Positions 42,266 through 50,972 are shown, numbered from the stretch's first letter. The stretch is DNA of 64,000 nucleotides from an uncultured Oscillospiraceae bacterium (GCA_934446355.1 CAKSEC010000002.1:186001-250000); one strand, 5' to 3'. Numbers and translations are program-made. Notes: generated from the letters alone by a model not told the origin.

Positions 42266-45241
42266 TTATTCAACATTCTTGAGCGCTTCGCTCTTGGAGA
42301 CCTTTGCGACCTTTCGCATTTGCAGCAGCGCCACAATGATATAGCAGCCAAGTCCCGTCAGGAACATCACCGCATAGGTTATCGGGTTTATCGAAAGCGG
42401 AAGATAACCCGTCATCATCGTGTAAAGGTAGCCGTTAAAGATAGCTTTCATTGCAAAGTCGATAAACGGAATCGAAACGAGCAGTCCCACAAGCACGGCA
42501 ATTGATGTCGAAACTATGTACAGCGCAGCGATCTCTCCGTTCCTGAAACCGAGTATCTTCGTCATTGCTATCGACTGGAAATTACGCTCGATGACCTGCT
42601 TGCAGAGCACATAAACGACTATGATGAAGAACAGTGCGCCGAACCACTTGAATATTCCCATTACGCCGCCCATAGAAACCATGAGTTGTGTAGAAAGCTT
42701 CGTGTAATCGCTGGCAGTCACCACCGTTGCAACATCGTCTTCGGGGAGATCCGTTATCACACTGTTCGAGAAATAGCCGGTGAAATACCCGCTGCTCTTG
42801 CCGAACGTGCTGTTGAAATCGTCAAGGTTCATGAATATCGCAAGCGACGATTCATAGTCGTATACTCCGGCGATCTCGATCGTGTAGGAAGCGTCACGCT
42901 TGTACTTTTCATCAAGCGTTATCATGTCTCCGGCGTTCAGCCCGAATTTTGCGCTTATTCCGGTGGATATCAGCGCCTTGCCCTCAGGAATATCGGCGTG
43001 TATGAACCTGCTGTCCTTTACTGCGCCGTATACCGAAATGCTGTCGGTGAGGTAGCCGGGCTTTGAGTAATCGAACGACTCCATAGCGTATTTCTCGGCG
43101 TTTTCGTCCGTTACCTCAGCCGCTTCCTCGCAGTCGTAAAGCACGTACTGATACTCGCTTATCATGTCCCTTGTGACGATGTTCTGGTATTCTTCGAGCA
43201 TTCTTGGGAACATATCGCCGAATGCGATAAGCACAGAGCCGAACAGGATACCGATTATCATTACGATATATCCGGGCAGGTTGGTGAAGAATATCCTCAG
43301 GCTGAACCTTGTCCTGAACGGTATCTTGGTGTTCAGGCGCATTGCCTTTTTGTTGCGGTTCTTTCTGAGGTCATGCCGCAGGAATTTCAGCGGGCTGAGT
43401 TTCAGTCTTGAAGTCAGGACGAACAGGTTGATTATCAGCATAAGCACTATCGGCACGACTGTCGAAAGAATGAATGCCGAAGCGTCCCACACGACATCGT
43501 AACTTGTCATTGAATAGCTGCCGAGATACAGGTTTATGCAGTAGTCCTTTAATACGGTGTAGCCTAAGATATTTCCCACGACAGCCGCCGCAAGCGTCAC
43601 GATTATCGGGAGTATCATATAGTGGCGGATAAGTTCGCCCTTTGTATAGCCCGAAGCCCTCAGCGTACCGATAACGCCCGCTTCCGTTGTTATGGTGTTT
43701 GAGATGGTGACTGCGAAAATGAACGCAATAAGTGCGATCATCAGGTAGCACATTACCATCGTGCCGGCTTCATCGCCGCCTATATCGTCTATCGAGAAAG
43801 TTATCGCCTGATTGAGATATCTGGGTATGTAATCATCGACTGCAATAATGTCGGTTTTGTCTATTTCGTTCTCGAACGCTTCGTCCTCGGGCATGGTGAA
43901 CTCAGTGCCGTTTATCTCGGCGTCCGCTGCGTCCTCTACGATACCGAAAAGGAAGTCGTCAAGCTCTATCGAAAGTTCGTCCTTGGTCGGTTTTCTGACA
44001 GAATCAAGATAAGCGTCCTTGAACTCGTCCTCGGTCGGTCCGGAATATTCCTCGCCCCTGATGGCTGCGTCAACGGACTTTTCGATAATGCCGAACGTGA
44101 AATCATCGACTTGTGTGGAAAGTTCCGACCTCTCAGGCTTTCTTACGCTGTCGAGATAGTGACCGATAAGTTCCTGCTGGGGCGGCATAGCCGCTTCGCC
44201 GCCTGAAAGCATGGTGTTCACCATGTTTTCGATAAGGCTGAATGTGTAGTCGTCCACCTCGACTGAAAGCGCGGACTTTTGCGGCTTTTCGCCGGTAGTC
44301 ATCAGAAGCTGCGCATATTCAGCCGCACCGGTCTGTGCGTTTTCAGCGACCTTGGTCAGCGTGCTTTCTATCGACTTCTGGTATATTTCGGCGTATTCCT
44401 TTCCGCCTTTTTCAGCGTTTTCGGTCACCTGCGTGACGATATCCTCGAAATTCTGCTTGTACAGTTCGCCGTATTCCTCGCCAGCCTTTTCAAGCTTGTC
44501 GGTGAGTGCTTCCACCTGCTCCTTGACTATCGCTTCGTCATAGTCGGTCAGTTCGTCCTTGACGATATCTATGAATTTTTCGGAGCGCTCCGCAGCTTCG
44601 ATATCGTCAGCCGGTGCAGTATTATAGAGCCATGCGTAATTATACTCCATGTCCCTGACGCCCATTGCTTCAATGCCTGCGGCAGTCATTGCCGCAACGG
44701 AGAAATGCACGGAATCGAACATTGAGTCGGTGTTGCTTTGGAACAGCGTGCTGTAGTCGGGGAGTGCGATGAAGCCGGTGATTTTTAGCTTCTTTCCCTT
44801 TAGCGATATTGAATCGCCAACGCTGATGTCGTTGTTCTTTGCGAATACACGGTCGATGGCTATTTCATCAGCGCCTGCGGGAAGTTCGCCGCTCAGCAGG
44901 CAGGGGATATTTACCTTGTCCTCCTGACTGAATACACGAACGACAGCGCCGAGTTCGTCAGCCGTTTCGTCGATATAGAAGTTCTCGTAAAGCTTCATGC
45001 CTGCCTTTTCCTCAAAGGCGGTGCGAAGTTCGTCAGGAAGCGGCTTGTCGAAAGTGATATGTCCGTCCTCGACGGTGTATTTCTCAAAGCTTTCGTCATA
45101 TGCCTTTTTCAGGCTTTCGTTAGACACCCTCATTCCGGAGCAAATCGAGATAAGAAGCACCATCAGTATGAATATTGCAGCATATTTCGTTGCGTCCTTG
45201 GCAAGTTCCCTCGGAAGGCGTTTGTTAAGCGGATTTTTCAT
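42266..45241 (-). CDS. FtsX/MacB-type ABC transporter permease with internal repeats
   Basis: Large exporter permease (991 residues). One N-terminal helix (about 20-38) is followed by a ~450-residue extracytoplasmic region, then a first FtsX domain (three helices, for example MVMCYLMIALIAFIFAVTISNTI and YMILPIIVTLAAAVVG), another helix near the second half start (YIVMIIGILFGSVLIAF), a second extracytoplasmic domain and a final three-helix FtsX domain (FFIIVVYVLCKQVI...). The first extracytoplasmic region holds three tandem ~49-residue repeats (about 318-460) marked by LSxxxDDxxFxIxE and YLDSVRKP. Start is the ATG at 45241 after GGAGGG. It pairs with the ATPase 13 bp upstream. Substrate unknown; this family exports peptides, lipids or antimicrobials. 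Confidence 0.9.
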   Translation of the reverse strand: MKNPLNKRLPRELAKDATKYAAIFILMVLLISICSGMRVSNESLKKAYDESFEKYTVEDGHITFDKPLPDELRTAFEEKAGMKLYENFYIDETADELGAVVRVFSQEDKVNIPCLLSGELPAGADEIAIDRVFAKNNDISVGDSISLKGKKLKITGFIALPDYSTLFQSNTDSMFDSVHFSVAAMTAAGIEAMGVRDMEYNYAWLYNTAPADDIEAAERSEKFIDIVKDELTDYDEAIVKEQVEALTDKLEKAGEEYGELYKQNFEDIVTQVTENAEKGGKEYAEIYQKSIESTLTKVAENAQTGAAEYAQLLMTTGEKPQKSALSVEVDDYTFSLIENMVNTMLSGGEAAMPPQQELIGHYLDSVRKPERSELSTQVDDFTFGIIEKSVDAAIRGEEYSGPTEDEFKDAYLDSVRKPTKDELSIELDDFLFGIVEDAADAEINGTEFTMPEDEAFENEIDKTDIIAVDDYIPRYLNQAITFSIDDIGGDEAGTMVMCYLMIALIAFIFAVTISNTITTEAGVIGTLRASGYTKGELIRHYMILPIIVTLAAAVVGNILGYTVLKDYCINLYLGSYSMTSYDVVWDASAFILSTVVPIVLMLIINLFVLTSRLKLSPLKFLRHDLRKNRNKKAMRLNTKIPFRTRFSLRIFFTNLPGYIVMIIGILFGSVLIAFGDMFPRMLEEYQNIVTRDMISEYQYVLYDCEEAAEVTDENAEKYAMESFDYSKPGYLTDSISVYGAVKDSRFIHADIPEGKALISTGISAKFGLNAGDMITLDEKYKRDASYTIEIAGVYDYESSLAIFMNLDDFNSTFGKSSGYFTGYFSNSVITDLPEDDVATVVTASDYTKLSTQLMVSMGGVMGIFKWFGALFFIIVVYVLCKQVIERNFQSIAMTKILGFRNGEIAALYIVSTSIAVLVGLLVSIPFIDFAMKAIFNGYLYTMMTGYLPLSINPITYAVMFLTGLGCYIIVALLQMRKVAKVSKSEALKNVE
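43860..44285 (-). repeat. Three tandem ~147-bp coding repeats in the ABC permease gene
   Basis: Three copies of a ~49-residue unit with shared LS-(V/T/I)-(E/Q)-(V/L)-DD-x-(T/L)-F, IxE, and PxxxE...YLDSVRKP (third copy diverges at its end). Starts lie near 44275, 44128 and 43983. Identity is at the protein level, so the duplication is old. Confidence 0.75.
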
Positions 45242-45254
45242 TGCCGACCCTCCA

Positions 45255-45953
45255 TTACCAGTCAAGTTCGTCGGCGGTAAGCTTGTGCTCGTTCGTCACG
45301 ACTTTTCTTATCATACCGTCACGCAGCTTAACTACCTTGTCAGCCATGTCCTTTATCGCTTCGTTGTGCGTTACCATGATTATCGTTGTGTTGTATTTCT
45401 GGTTGACCGTTTCGATGAGTTTAAGTATCTCTTTGGAGGTGTTGTAGTCCAGCGCGCCTGTCGGCTCGTCGCACAGAAGAATATCAGGGTTCTTTACTAT
45501 AGCGCGCCCGATGGAGCAGCGCTGCTGCTGACCGCCGGAAAGCTGCGAGGGAAGCTTGTGTCTGTGCTCGTAAAGTCCGAGGGTTTTCAGAATATCGTCA
45601 ACGTCAAGCGGGGAATCGCTCAGGTAAGTGCCCGTTTCGACGTTCTCCTTGATGTTGAGGTTAGGTATCAGGTTGTACATCTGGAATATGTAGCCGAGGT
45701 GCTTGCGGCGGTACTCGGTCAGAGTTTTCTCTTTCATATTCTCGATTTTTTCTCCGTTGATGGAGATATAGCCGCTGTCTGCGTCGTCAATGCCGCCGAT
45801 TATATTCAGCAGCGTGGACTTACCGCTTCCCGACGGACCGAGAAGCACGCAGAACTCGCCCTTGCTGACCTCGAAACTGATTCCTTTAAGCACGTCCACC
45901 TTGCTTTCGCCGGTGCCGTAGCTTTTCTTTATGTCGCTGATCTCAATAAACAT
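45255..45953 (-). CDS. ABC transporter ATP-binding protein (MacB/LolD type)
   Basis: ATPase partner of the FtsX-type permease (232 residues). Walker A is GPSGSGKST, Q-loop IFQMYNLIPNL, signature LSGGQQQRCSIGRAI, Walker B ILLCDEPTGALD and switch His MVTHNEA, in the usual LolD/MacB order. Start is the ATG at 45953 preceded by AAAGGA; a GTG two codons upstream would be too close to that site. It leads a two-gene operon behind an operator-rich promoter. Confidence 0.94.
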   Translation of the reverse strand: MFIEISDIKKSYGTGESKVDVLKGISFEVSKGEFCVLLGPSGSGKSTLLNIIGGIDDADSGYISINGEKIENMKEKTLTEYRRKHLGYIFQMYNLIPNLNIKENVETGTYLSDSPLDVDDILKTLGLYEHRHKLPSQLSGGQQQRCSIGRAIVKNPDILLCDEPTGALDYNTSKEILKLIETVNQKYNTTIIMVTHNEAIKDMADKVVKLRDGMIRKVVTNEHKLTADELDW

Positions 45954-45989
45954 GACCACAGATCCTTTCGTATTTTCAGTTCATCATTT

Positions 45990-46003
45990 GAACGACTGTT
46001 CAT
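45990..46003. promoter_or_regulatory. Palindromic operator TGAAC-N4-GTTCA
   Basis: TGAACGACTGTTCA, followed by a further GTTCA at 46008-46012. It lies just downstream of the -10 box of the ABC operon, where a bound TetR-type repressor would block transcription. No regulator gene is adjacent. Confidence 0.5.
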
Positions 46004-46010
46004 ATGTTCA

Positions 46011-46037
46011 TTATAACACTTTTTCGCAATTAGTCAA
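46011..46037 (-). promoter_or_regulatory. Promoter of the ABC exporter operon
   Basis: On the - strand: TTGACT (46032-46037), 15-bp spacer, TATAAT (46011-46016). The short spacer suggests a weak or regulated promoter. It is flanked by two palindromes. Confidence 0.65.
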
Positions 46038-46044
46038 CACTAAT
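46029..46044. promoter_or_regulatory. Perfect palindrome ATTAGT-N4-ACTAAT over the -35 box
   Basis: ATTAGTCAACACTAAT, a 6-4-6 perfect inverted repeat that contains the -35 hexamer of the ABC promoter. Its size and position fit a MarR/TetR-type operator. Regulation is inferred. Confidence 0.5.
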
Positions 46045-46253
46045 CAAGGATTTTTTACTATACTGCAGTCAAATTCGTAAGACTAGACAATGGATTAGTA
46101 TAATCTAACCCAAGGTTTTAGGTAATTTAACAATTGCATAAATGGGACTTAACGAAGATGGCAGGGAATACCTGTATATACAAGGGAAAGAACCGCTACT
46201 GCACAATAAAAAGTGGATTCTTCAGGGTGGCGAGAAAGGTGCAGATGCTAGGA

Positions 46254-46295
46254 AACGGCATTTCGGCTAGGCTTTGTGCCTGCCGAAATGCCGTT
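46254..46295. repeat. Long hairpin flanked by 8-bp direct repeats
   Basis: AACGGCATTTCGGC (46254-46267) pairs perfectly with GCCGAAATGCCGTT (46282-46295); after one bulged T the stem continues AGGC/GCCT around a TTTGT loop, about 18 pairs. GCAGATGC occurs on both sides (46241-46248 and 46302-46309). No T-run follows on either strand. It could be a REP/MITE-like element or a structured RNA. Confidence 0.6.
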
Positions 46296-46323
46296 GACGA
46301 CGCAGATGCGCCTTTATCGACAG

Positions 46324-46355
46324 CCTGACGCCGCACATTTCCGTGCGGCGTCAGG
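46324..46355 (-). terminator. Strong GC-rich hairpin after the beta-propeller gene
   Basis: Perfect 13-bp stem CCTGACGCCGCAC (46324-46336) / GTGCGGCGTCAGG (46343-46355), 6-base loop, 10 bp past the stop at 46366. It lacks a T-run, so it may need Rho or act as an end-stabiliser. Confidence 0.55.
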
Positions 46356-46365
46356 TTGTATTCAG

Positions 46366-48555
46366 TTACTTGATAAGCCGTATCACATCATCTGAAACGA
46401 CAGCAGCGGTGTAGCCTGTGCGGTCGTCGTAGAGCGTTTTGGTGCTGCGGGTTTTTCCCAGCTCTGCGAACTCGTCGACCACGGATACGCCGTCAAACCA
46501 GCGGTATGCTGCGCCGCAGCGGTCTGCGCCGTCAATCACGATGGTGTTCGCTCCGCCGAAGCTGAATGTCGAAAGTTCAGCGGCGGTGAGCGTTTTAGCA
46601 AACGAATCCGCCTGCACTGCCGTTCCGTCCTCCAGCCTGAAAAGCGTGATGGATATGCCGTTTTTGTTTGTGGAGCAGCACACTGCGTATTCTCCGCTTA
46701 TCCGTCCGTATGCAGCGGAAAGTGTGAGCGCCGAGGGTACGTCGGGACTGCTGATATCCACTGCCATAGTGGTCTTTTCGCCGTCGCCGCAGTATAGTAT
46801 GCCGTCCTCAATGTGCAGCGTTTTTATGTCACCGTCCGTCATGAATGCGCCGAGCGGCTGCAGGTCAGCGCCCCGAAGATACACGGTCGTTGAGCCGTCG
46901 GTGAGTTCTGCTGCCGCAGTTATTCCGTCTGAATAGGCGCAGGCGGTGGTTTCGCTAAGTTCGCAGGTGAGTATGCCGCTTTCGCCGCCGTCCGTCAGCA
47001 GAAGCGAGCCGTTTTCGGTGTTCATTACTGCTGAGAATCTTTCTGCGGCGCTGAACAGCGGGTCGCCGAGCGCGGCTGCGTGATCGGTCATGCCGCCGTC
47101 AGACATTGAGTATTCGCCCCAGACCGCATAGCTGCAGCCTTGAGTGCCGCCTATTGCGATATCCTCGAACGGGAGAACGGACGTTTCGCCGCCGTGAGCC
47201 GTCCACGGAAGATAGCAGACTTCATCATCTGCCGTGAAGCTTTCGGTGAATTGCGGAACATACACGCTGCCAAGGCTGACAGAGCCGTCTGCAAAGTATA
47301 TGTCGGTGAGCGTTCCGCACTGCTGCATGAGCCACTTTTCGCCGGACTCGTCTATCCCCGCTGCGCCACAGACGTTCTTTCCGCTGAATACTGCGGTTAT
47401 TCCGCTTTCGTTCTGGGATATGCTGACAAATTCTGAGCCTGACGGCGGAGTTACCACCGACGTGACTTGTGCACTGCCGTCTAGCGAATACACGGTTATC
47501 TGCTCCGGAACGGCTGCCCATGCGGTGCTGCCGCTCGAATAAACTCCAAGCTGCTCGCCGCTGTCGATGAGAAGTTCGCCGAAAGCACGTGCGTCCGGCG
47601 CTTTCGGCTGGATATTGCCGCCGCCGATATTTCCGGCGTTGTAAGCAGAATATATCTCGGTGAATATCTCCTCATTGCTTTCTGCATAATGAACATTCGC
47701 CGAGCCGCTGTCCGGCGCATTGAAGCCCATAAGCTGAACGCACTCGCAGACGGCGCACAGAATGACTGCGCCGACCGCTGAAGCGATGATACCGCCCCTG
47801 CTTCCGGCATAGCCGCCGCTTTCGGGCGTGCTGTCGGCTTCCTCGTCTGTGGTATTTTCCGGTTCAGGCTCGGCTGACGGCTTTTTCTGCACTGCGGTGA
47901 AGCGCTCAGGCTCAGGCTGCTCCTGAATGTCCGGCTCGTTCCGCCTGCCGATGGGCTTCACGCCGACATACTCATGAAATTCATCATCGGTGCGTTTGCG
48001 CTGGCGGGCAGTGCGGACGGGTCTTTCGGGCTTTTCCTCTGCGGCTTCCTGAGCGTCCTCCGGCTGTTCGTCAGAATTTCGCTTACCTATGGGCTTTACG
48101 CCGGCGTATTCCCGAAATTCGCCGCTTTTGCGCTGACGTGCGGTCAGCACCGGCTCAGGCTGTTCGGCTTCCTGATTGCCTTCAGGGGCTTCGTCGAGGT
48201 CTATGCGCATTGTTATGGTGTTCTCCCACAGCTGACGCGCGGTATAGAGCATTCTCGTGTAGTCCTTTGCTGTAAGTCCGGAACTGTCGAGCGTCACTAT
48301 CAGCGACTGCAGGTTCATGTCCGGGTGCTGCTTTATCTTCTCGACTGCTTCCGCCGGTGCGCCGCAGCCCTCAAGCAGGTACAGAAAATCAGCAGAGCCA
48401 ATGCCGAGCGAGCGCAGGCGGTTCAGGAACGTGAATGCGTCAAGTTCCGGCGGGACTGCGTTTTCGTCTATAAGGCAGGCGGCGATATTCTGCGGCAGCA
48501 CGCTTTCGGGAATGACGCGTTCCTGCATTGCTTCACGTATCTGCGATACTGTCAT
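46366..48555 (-). CDS. Membrane protein with C-terminal beta-propeller-like domain (putative anti-sigma factor)
   Basis: A 729-residue single-pass protein. The cytoplasmic N-terminus (about 1-250) includes a helical start and an acidic, Pro/Glu-rich linker carrying two copies of a TARQRK...F(R/H)EY(A/V)GVKPIG(K/R)RN motif (near 137-160 and 182-206). A transmembrane helix lies at about 253-277 (IIASAVGAVILCAVCECVQLM). The extracytoplasmic part (about 300-729) is beta-rich with repeats such as TVYSLDGSAQVTSV, DIYFADGSVSLGSVYVP, TKTLYDDRTGYTAAVV, resembling C-terminal beta-propeller secreted proteins. It lies 27 bp after an ECF-type sigma gene, the usual place for its membrane anti-sigma factor. 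No zinc-finger anti-sigma motif is visible. Confidence 0.66.
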   Translation of the reverse strand: MTVSQIREAMQERVIPESVLPQNIAACLIDENAVPPELDAFTFLNRLRSLGIGSADFLYLLEGCGAPAEAVEKIKQHPDMNLQSLIVTLDSSGLTAKDYTRMLYTARQLWENTITMRIDLDEAPEGNQEAEQPEPVLTARQRKSGEFREYAGVKPIGKRNSDEQPEDAQEAAEEKPERPVRTARQRKRTDDEFHEYVGVKPIGRRNEPDIQEQPEPERFTAVQKKPSAEPEPENTTDEEADSTPESGGYAGSRGGIIASAVGAVILCAVCECVQLMGFNAPDSGSANVHYAESNEEIFTEIYSAYNAGNIGGGNIQPKAPDARAFGELLIDSGEQLGVYSSGSTAWAAVPEQITVYSLDGSAQVTSVVTPPSGSEFVSISQNESGITAVFSGKNVCGAAGIDESGEKWLMQQCGTLTDIYFADGSVSLGSVYVPQFTESFTADDEVCYLPWTAHGGETSVLPFEDIAIGGTQGCSYAVWGEYSMSDGGMTDHAAALGDPLFSAAERFSAVMNTENGSLLLTDGGESGILTCELSETTACAYSDGITAAAELTDGSTTVYLRGADLQPLGAFMTDGDIKTLHIEDGILYCGDGEKTTMAVDISSPDVPSALTLSAAYGRISGEYAVCCSTNKNGISITLFRLEDGTAVQADSFAKTLTAAELSTFSFGGANTIVIDGADRCGAAYRWFDGVSVVDEFAELGKTRSTKTLYDDRTGYTAAVVSDDVIRLIK

Positions 48556-48582
48556 GATATATCACCTGCCTTTCATTCTGAT

Positions 48583-49059
48583 TCAATCAAGTTCAAATCC
48601 TGCAATAACGCTTTCAAGCTTCTTCTTGACTGCCGCCGGAGAAAGTCCGGAATATGCGGATATCTCGTCCGGTTGGAATTTTCCGCCTATATACATACTT
48701 GCGACCAGTCTTTCTGTATCGCCGAGCCTTGCAAATTCCGCCCGAACATCGAAGCCGCCGCTGCTTTCCGGAATTCTGCGCTCTTTTGCGGAATATTCTC
48801 TGAATTTCGAGCGAATGCGCGCGCACAGCGTCCTCATCATGAACGACCGGAACGCTTCTTCCGTGTGAAGCTTTCCTATTGCGGACATTGTATCACGTGC
48901 CGTGGAGATGATCACCTCCACCGTGTCAGGCTCGTCGCATAACGAATAAAAGGCGGTGTAGTACATCTCACGGTAAAGTGTTTCATACAGCCGTGCAAAC
49001 GCCTTTGTTCCGCCGTTCGCCGCCAGTTCTGAAAGCTCCTTGTATTCCCGCTTATCCAT
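48583..49059 (-). CDS. ECF-type RNA polymerase sigma factor (sigma-70 family)
   Basis: A 158-residue protein with the layout of an ECF sigma factor: a region-2-like part (AFARLYETLYREMYYTAFYSLCDEPDTVEVIISTARDTM, split here by description) and a C-terminal region-4 helix-turn-helix (ISAYSGLSPAAVKKKLESVIAGFE). Similarity is moderate. I chose the ATG at 49059 preceded by GGCGGTG; a GTG two codons upstream is possible. It is 21 bp after aspS and 27 bp before the beta-propeller membrane protein, its probable antagonist. Confidence 0.76.
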   Translation of the reverse strand: MDKREYKELSELAANGGTKAFARLYETLYREMYYTAFYSLCDEPDTVEVIISTARDTMSAIGKLHTEEAFRSFMMRTLCARIRSKFREYSAKERRIPESSGGFDVRAEFARLGDTERLVASMYIGGKFQPDEISAYSGLSPAAVKKKLESVIAGFELD

Positions 49060-49080
49060 ACTCACACCGCCTGTTTAGGT

Positions 49081-50856
49081 TTATTCCTCGCTGTTTACTA
49101 TCGCTATTCCGAGTTCTTTAAGCTGCTCCTCGCTTACTGTTGAGGGCGCCTCGCTCATGAGTTCGCTTGCATTCTGCACCTTGGGGAATGCCGTTACATC
49201 TCTCAGACTGTCGCAGCCGCACATCAGCATTGCAAGTCTGTCAAGACCGATTCCCGCACCGCCGTGGGGAGGTGCGCCGTACTTATATGCGTCAACAAGG
49301 AAGCCGAACTTCGCATTTATCTCCTCGTCGCTCATGCCGAGCATTTCAAACATATGCTGCTGCAGTTCAGGGTCGGTTATTCTGATAGAGCCGCTTGAAA
49401 GCTCAATACCGTTCAGCACGAGGTCGTAGCACTTTGCACGCACCTTTGCCTTGTCTGTGTCGAGGTAGGGTATGCACTCGTCGAGCGGCATTGTGAACGG
49501 GTGGTGCATTGCGAGCCACTCGCCGGTTTCCTCGTCGTACTCGAAGAACGGGAATTCCACTATCCACAGGAAATTCCAGCCCTCAGGGATAATGTCGAGC
49601 TGCTTGCCAAGTTTAAGTCTGAGTGCGCCGAGCGTTGGGAGCGTAACCTTGTCCTTGTCGGCTACTATCAGGGCAACGTCGCCCTTTTCGCAGCCGAGAG
49701 CCTTTAATATTGCTTCAAGTTCGCCCTCGCCCATGAACTTTGCGAACGAGCAGTTGGGGGCGTCGTCCACCCAGCGGATATATGCAAGACCCTTTGCTCC
49801 GATACCGCGGACAAATTCGGTCTGCTTGTCTATCTCTTTTCTGGTGAGCGCAGCCGCTGCGCCCTTTGCAACGATACCACGTACCGAGCCGCCGTTCGCA
49901 ACAGCGTCCTTAAATACGGAGAAGCCGCAGTCCTTTACCACGTCTGAGATGTCGGTTATCTCCATGCCGAAGCGGGTATCGGGCTTATCCGAGCCGTAGC
50001 GGGTCATTGCCTCATCGTAGGTCAGGCGGGGGAGCGGGGTGGGGATATCAACGTTCAGCACAGTCTTATAAAGGTGCTTTACGAAGCCCTCTAAGCATTC
50101 GAGAATATCGTCAACGTCAACGAACGACATTTCAAGGTCTATCTGGGTGAATTCCGGCTGACGGTCTGCACGCAGGTCCTCGTCACGGAAGCACCTTGCA
50201 AGCTGGATATATCTGTCCATGCCGGATATCATCAGAAGCTGCTTGTACATCTGCGGCGACTGCGGCAGGGCGTAGAACTTGCCGTTGTGTATTCTTGACG
50301 GCACGATGTAGTCGCGTGCGCCCTCAGGCGTGGACTTTATCATCATCGGCGTTTCTATCTCGGTGAAGCCGTTTGCGTAGAAGTATTCACGTGCAGCCTT
50401 TGCTATCTCATGGCGCATGATGAGGTTCTTCTGCAGCGGCTCACGGCGCAGGTCGAGGTAGCGGTATTTCAGGCGAAGTTCCTCGTTGGTCTTGGTGTTG
50501 CTCACTATCTCAAAGGGAGGTGTCTGCGCCTTGGAAAGAATGCGCAGTTCTGTCACCATTATCTCAACGCCGCCGGTCTTTATCTCGGTGTTTACGCTTT
50601 CTCTCGCACGGACTGTGCCTTTTGCCATCAGCACGTATTCCGAGCGGACGGACTCAGCCTTTTCAAAAACGCTCTTGTCTGTGGTTTCGTCGAATACAAG
50701 CTGAACGATACCTGACTTATCTCTGAGGTCGATAAAGATAAGGCTGCCCTTGTCACGAACTCTCTGGGTAAAGCCGCCTACGACTACTTCGCCCATTTCA
50801 AGAGTTACCTCGCCGCATAAGCAAGTCCTTTTCAGACCCTGCATAGTGTCTGCCAT
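49081..50856 (-). CDS. aspS: Aspartate--tRNA ligase
   Basis: Class II aminoacyl-tRNA synthetase of 591 residues, the bacterial form with a GAD insertion. It begins with an OB-fold anticodon domain (GGFTQRVRDKGSLIFIDLRDKSGIVQLVF), followed by motif 2 (FRDEDLRADRQPEFTQIDLE) and motif 3 (GAGIGLDRLAMLM). RBS GAAGGAA lies before the ATG at 50856. It has its own promoter and no T-box leader is apparent in the short upstream region. The sigma factor gene follows at 21 bp, so the pair may be co-transcribed. Confidence 0.98.
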   Translation of the reverse strand: MADTMQGLKRTCLCGEVTLEMGEVVVGGFTQRVRDKGSLIFIDLRDKSGIVQLVFDETTDKSVFEKAESVRSEYVLMAKGTVRARESVNTEIKTGGVEIMVTELRILSKAQTPPFEIVSNTKTNEELRLKYRYLDLRREPLQKNLIMRHEIAKAAREYFYANGFTEIETPMMIKSTPEGARDYIVPSRIHNGKFYALPQSPQMYKQLLMISGMDRYIQLARCFRDEDLRADRQPEFTQIDLEMSFVDVDDILECLEGFVKHLYKTVLNVDIPTPLPRLTYDEAMTRYGSDKPDTRFGMEITDISDVVKDCGFSVFKDAVANGGSVRGIVAKGAAAALTRKEIDKQTEFVRGIGAKGLAYIRWVDDAPNCSFAKFMGEGELEAILKALGCEKGDVALIVADKDKVTLPTLGALRLKLGKQLDIIPEGWNFLWIVEFPFFEYDEETGEWLAMHHPFTMPLDECIPYLDTDKAKVRAKCYDLVLNGIELSSGSIRITDPELQQHMFEMLGMSDEEINAKFGFLVDAYKYGAPPHGGAGIGLDRLAMLMCGCDSLRDVTAFPKVQNASELMSEAPSTVSEEQLKELGIAIVNSEE

Positions 50857-50943
50857 TTGTTTGTTCCTTCTTTCTCAGACCGACTGTGCCGGTCTGTCTG
50901 TTTGTTCGGTTTGCGTTTACTGCATTATACCGCATGATATTTT

Positions 50944-50972
50944 ATTATAGCATTATTTCAGCCATTTTTCAA
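50944..50972 (-). promoter_or_regulatory. Promoter of aspS
   Basis: On the - strand: TTGAAA (50967-50972), 17-bp spacer, TATAAT (50944-50949), 88 bp before the aspS ATG. A second TATAAT-like box (TATAAT at about 50926-50931 on the - strand) lies nearby. Confidence 0.78.

Larger units (their letters stand above)
45954..46365. other. 412-bp intergenic region: promoter, operators and two strong hairpins
   Basis: Gap between the anti-sigma-like gene (ending at 46366, - strand) and the ABC ATPase start. It contains the ABC promoter with two palindromes, a GATTA-GTA-TAATC palindrome near 46093-46105 over a TATAAT, and two long hairpins (46254-46295 and 46324-46355). A 64-codon frame at 46134-46328 runs through a hairpin and lacks a good RBS, so I do not call a gene. 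Confidence 0.7.

Noticed and set aside
46134..46328. A 64-codon + strand frame in the exporter/anti-sigma gap.
   Set aside because: It has no convincing RBS, no hydrophobic or known motif, and its end runs through a perfect hairpin.
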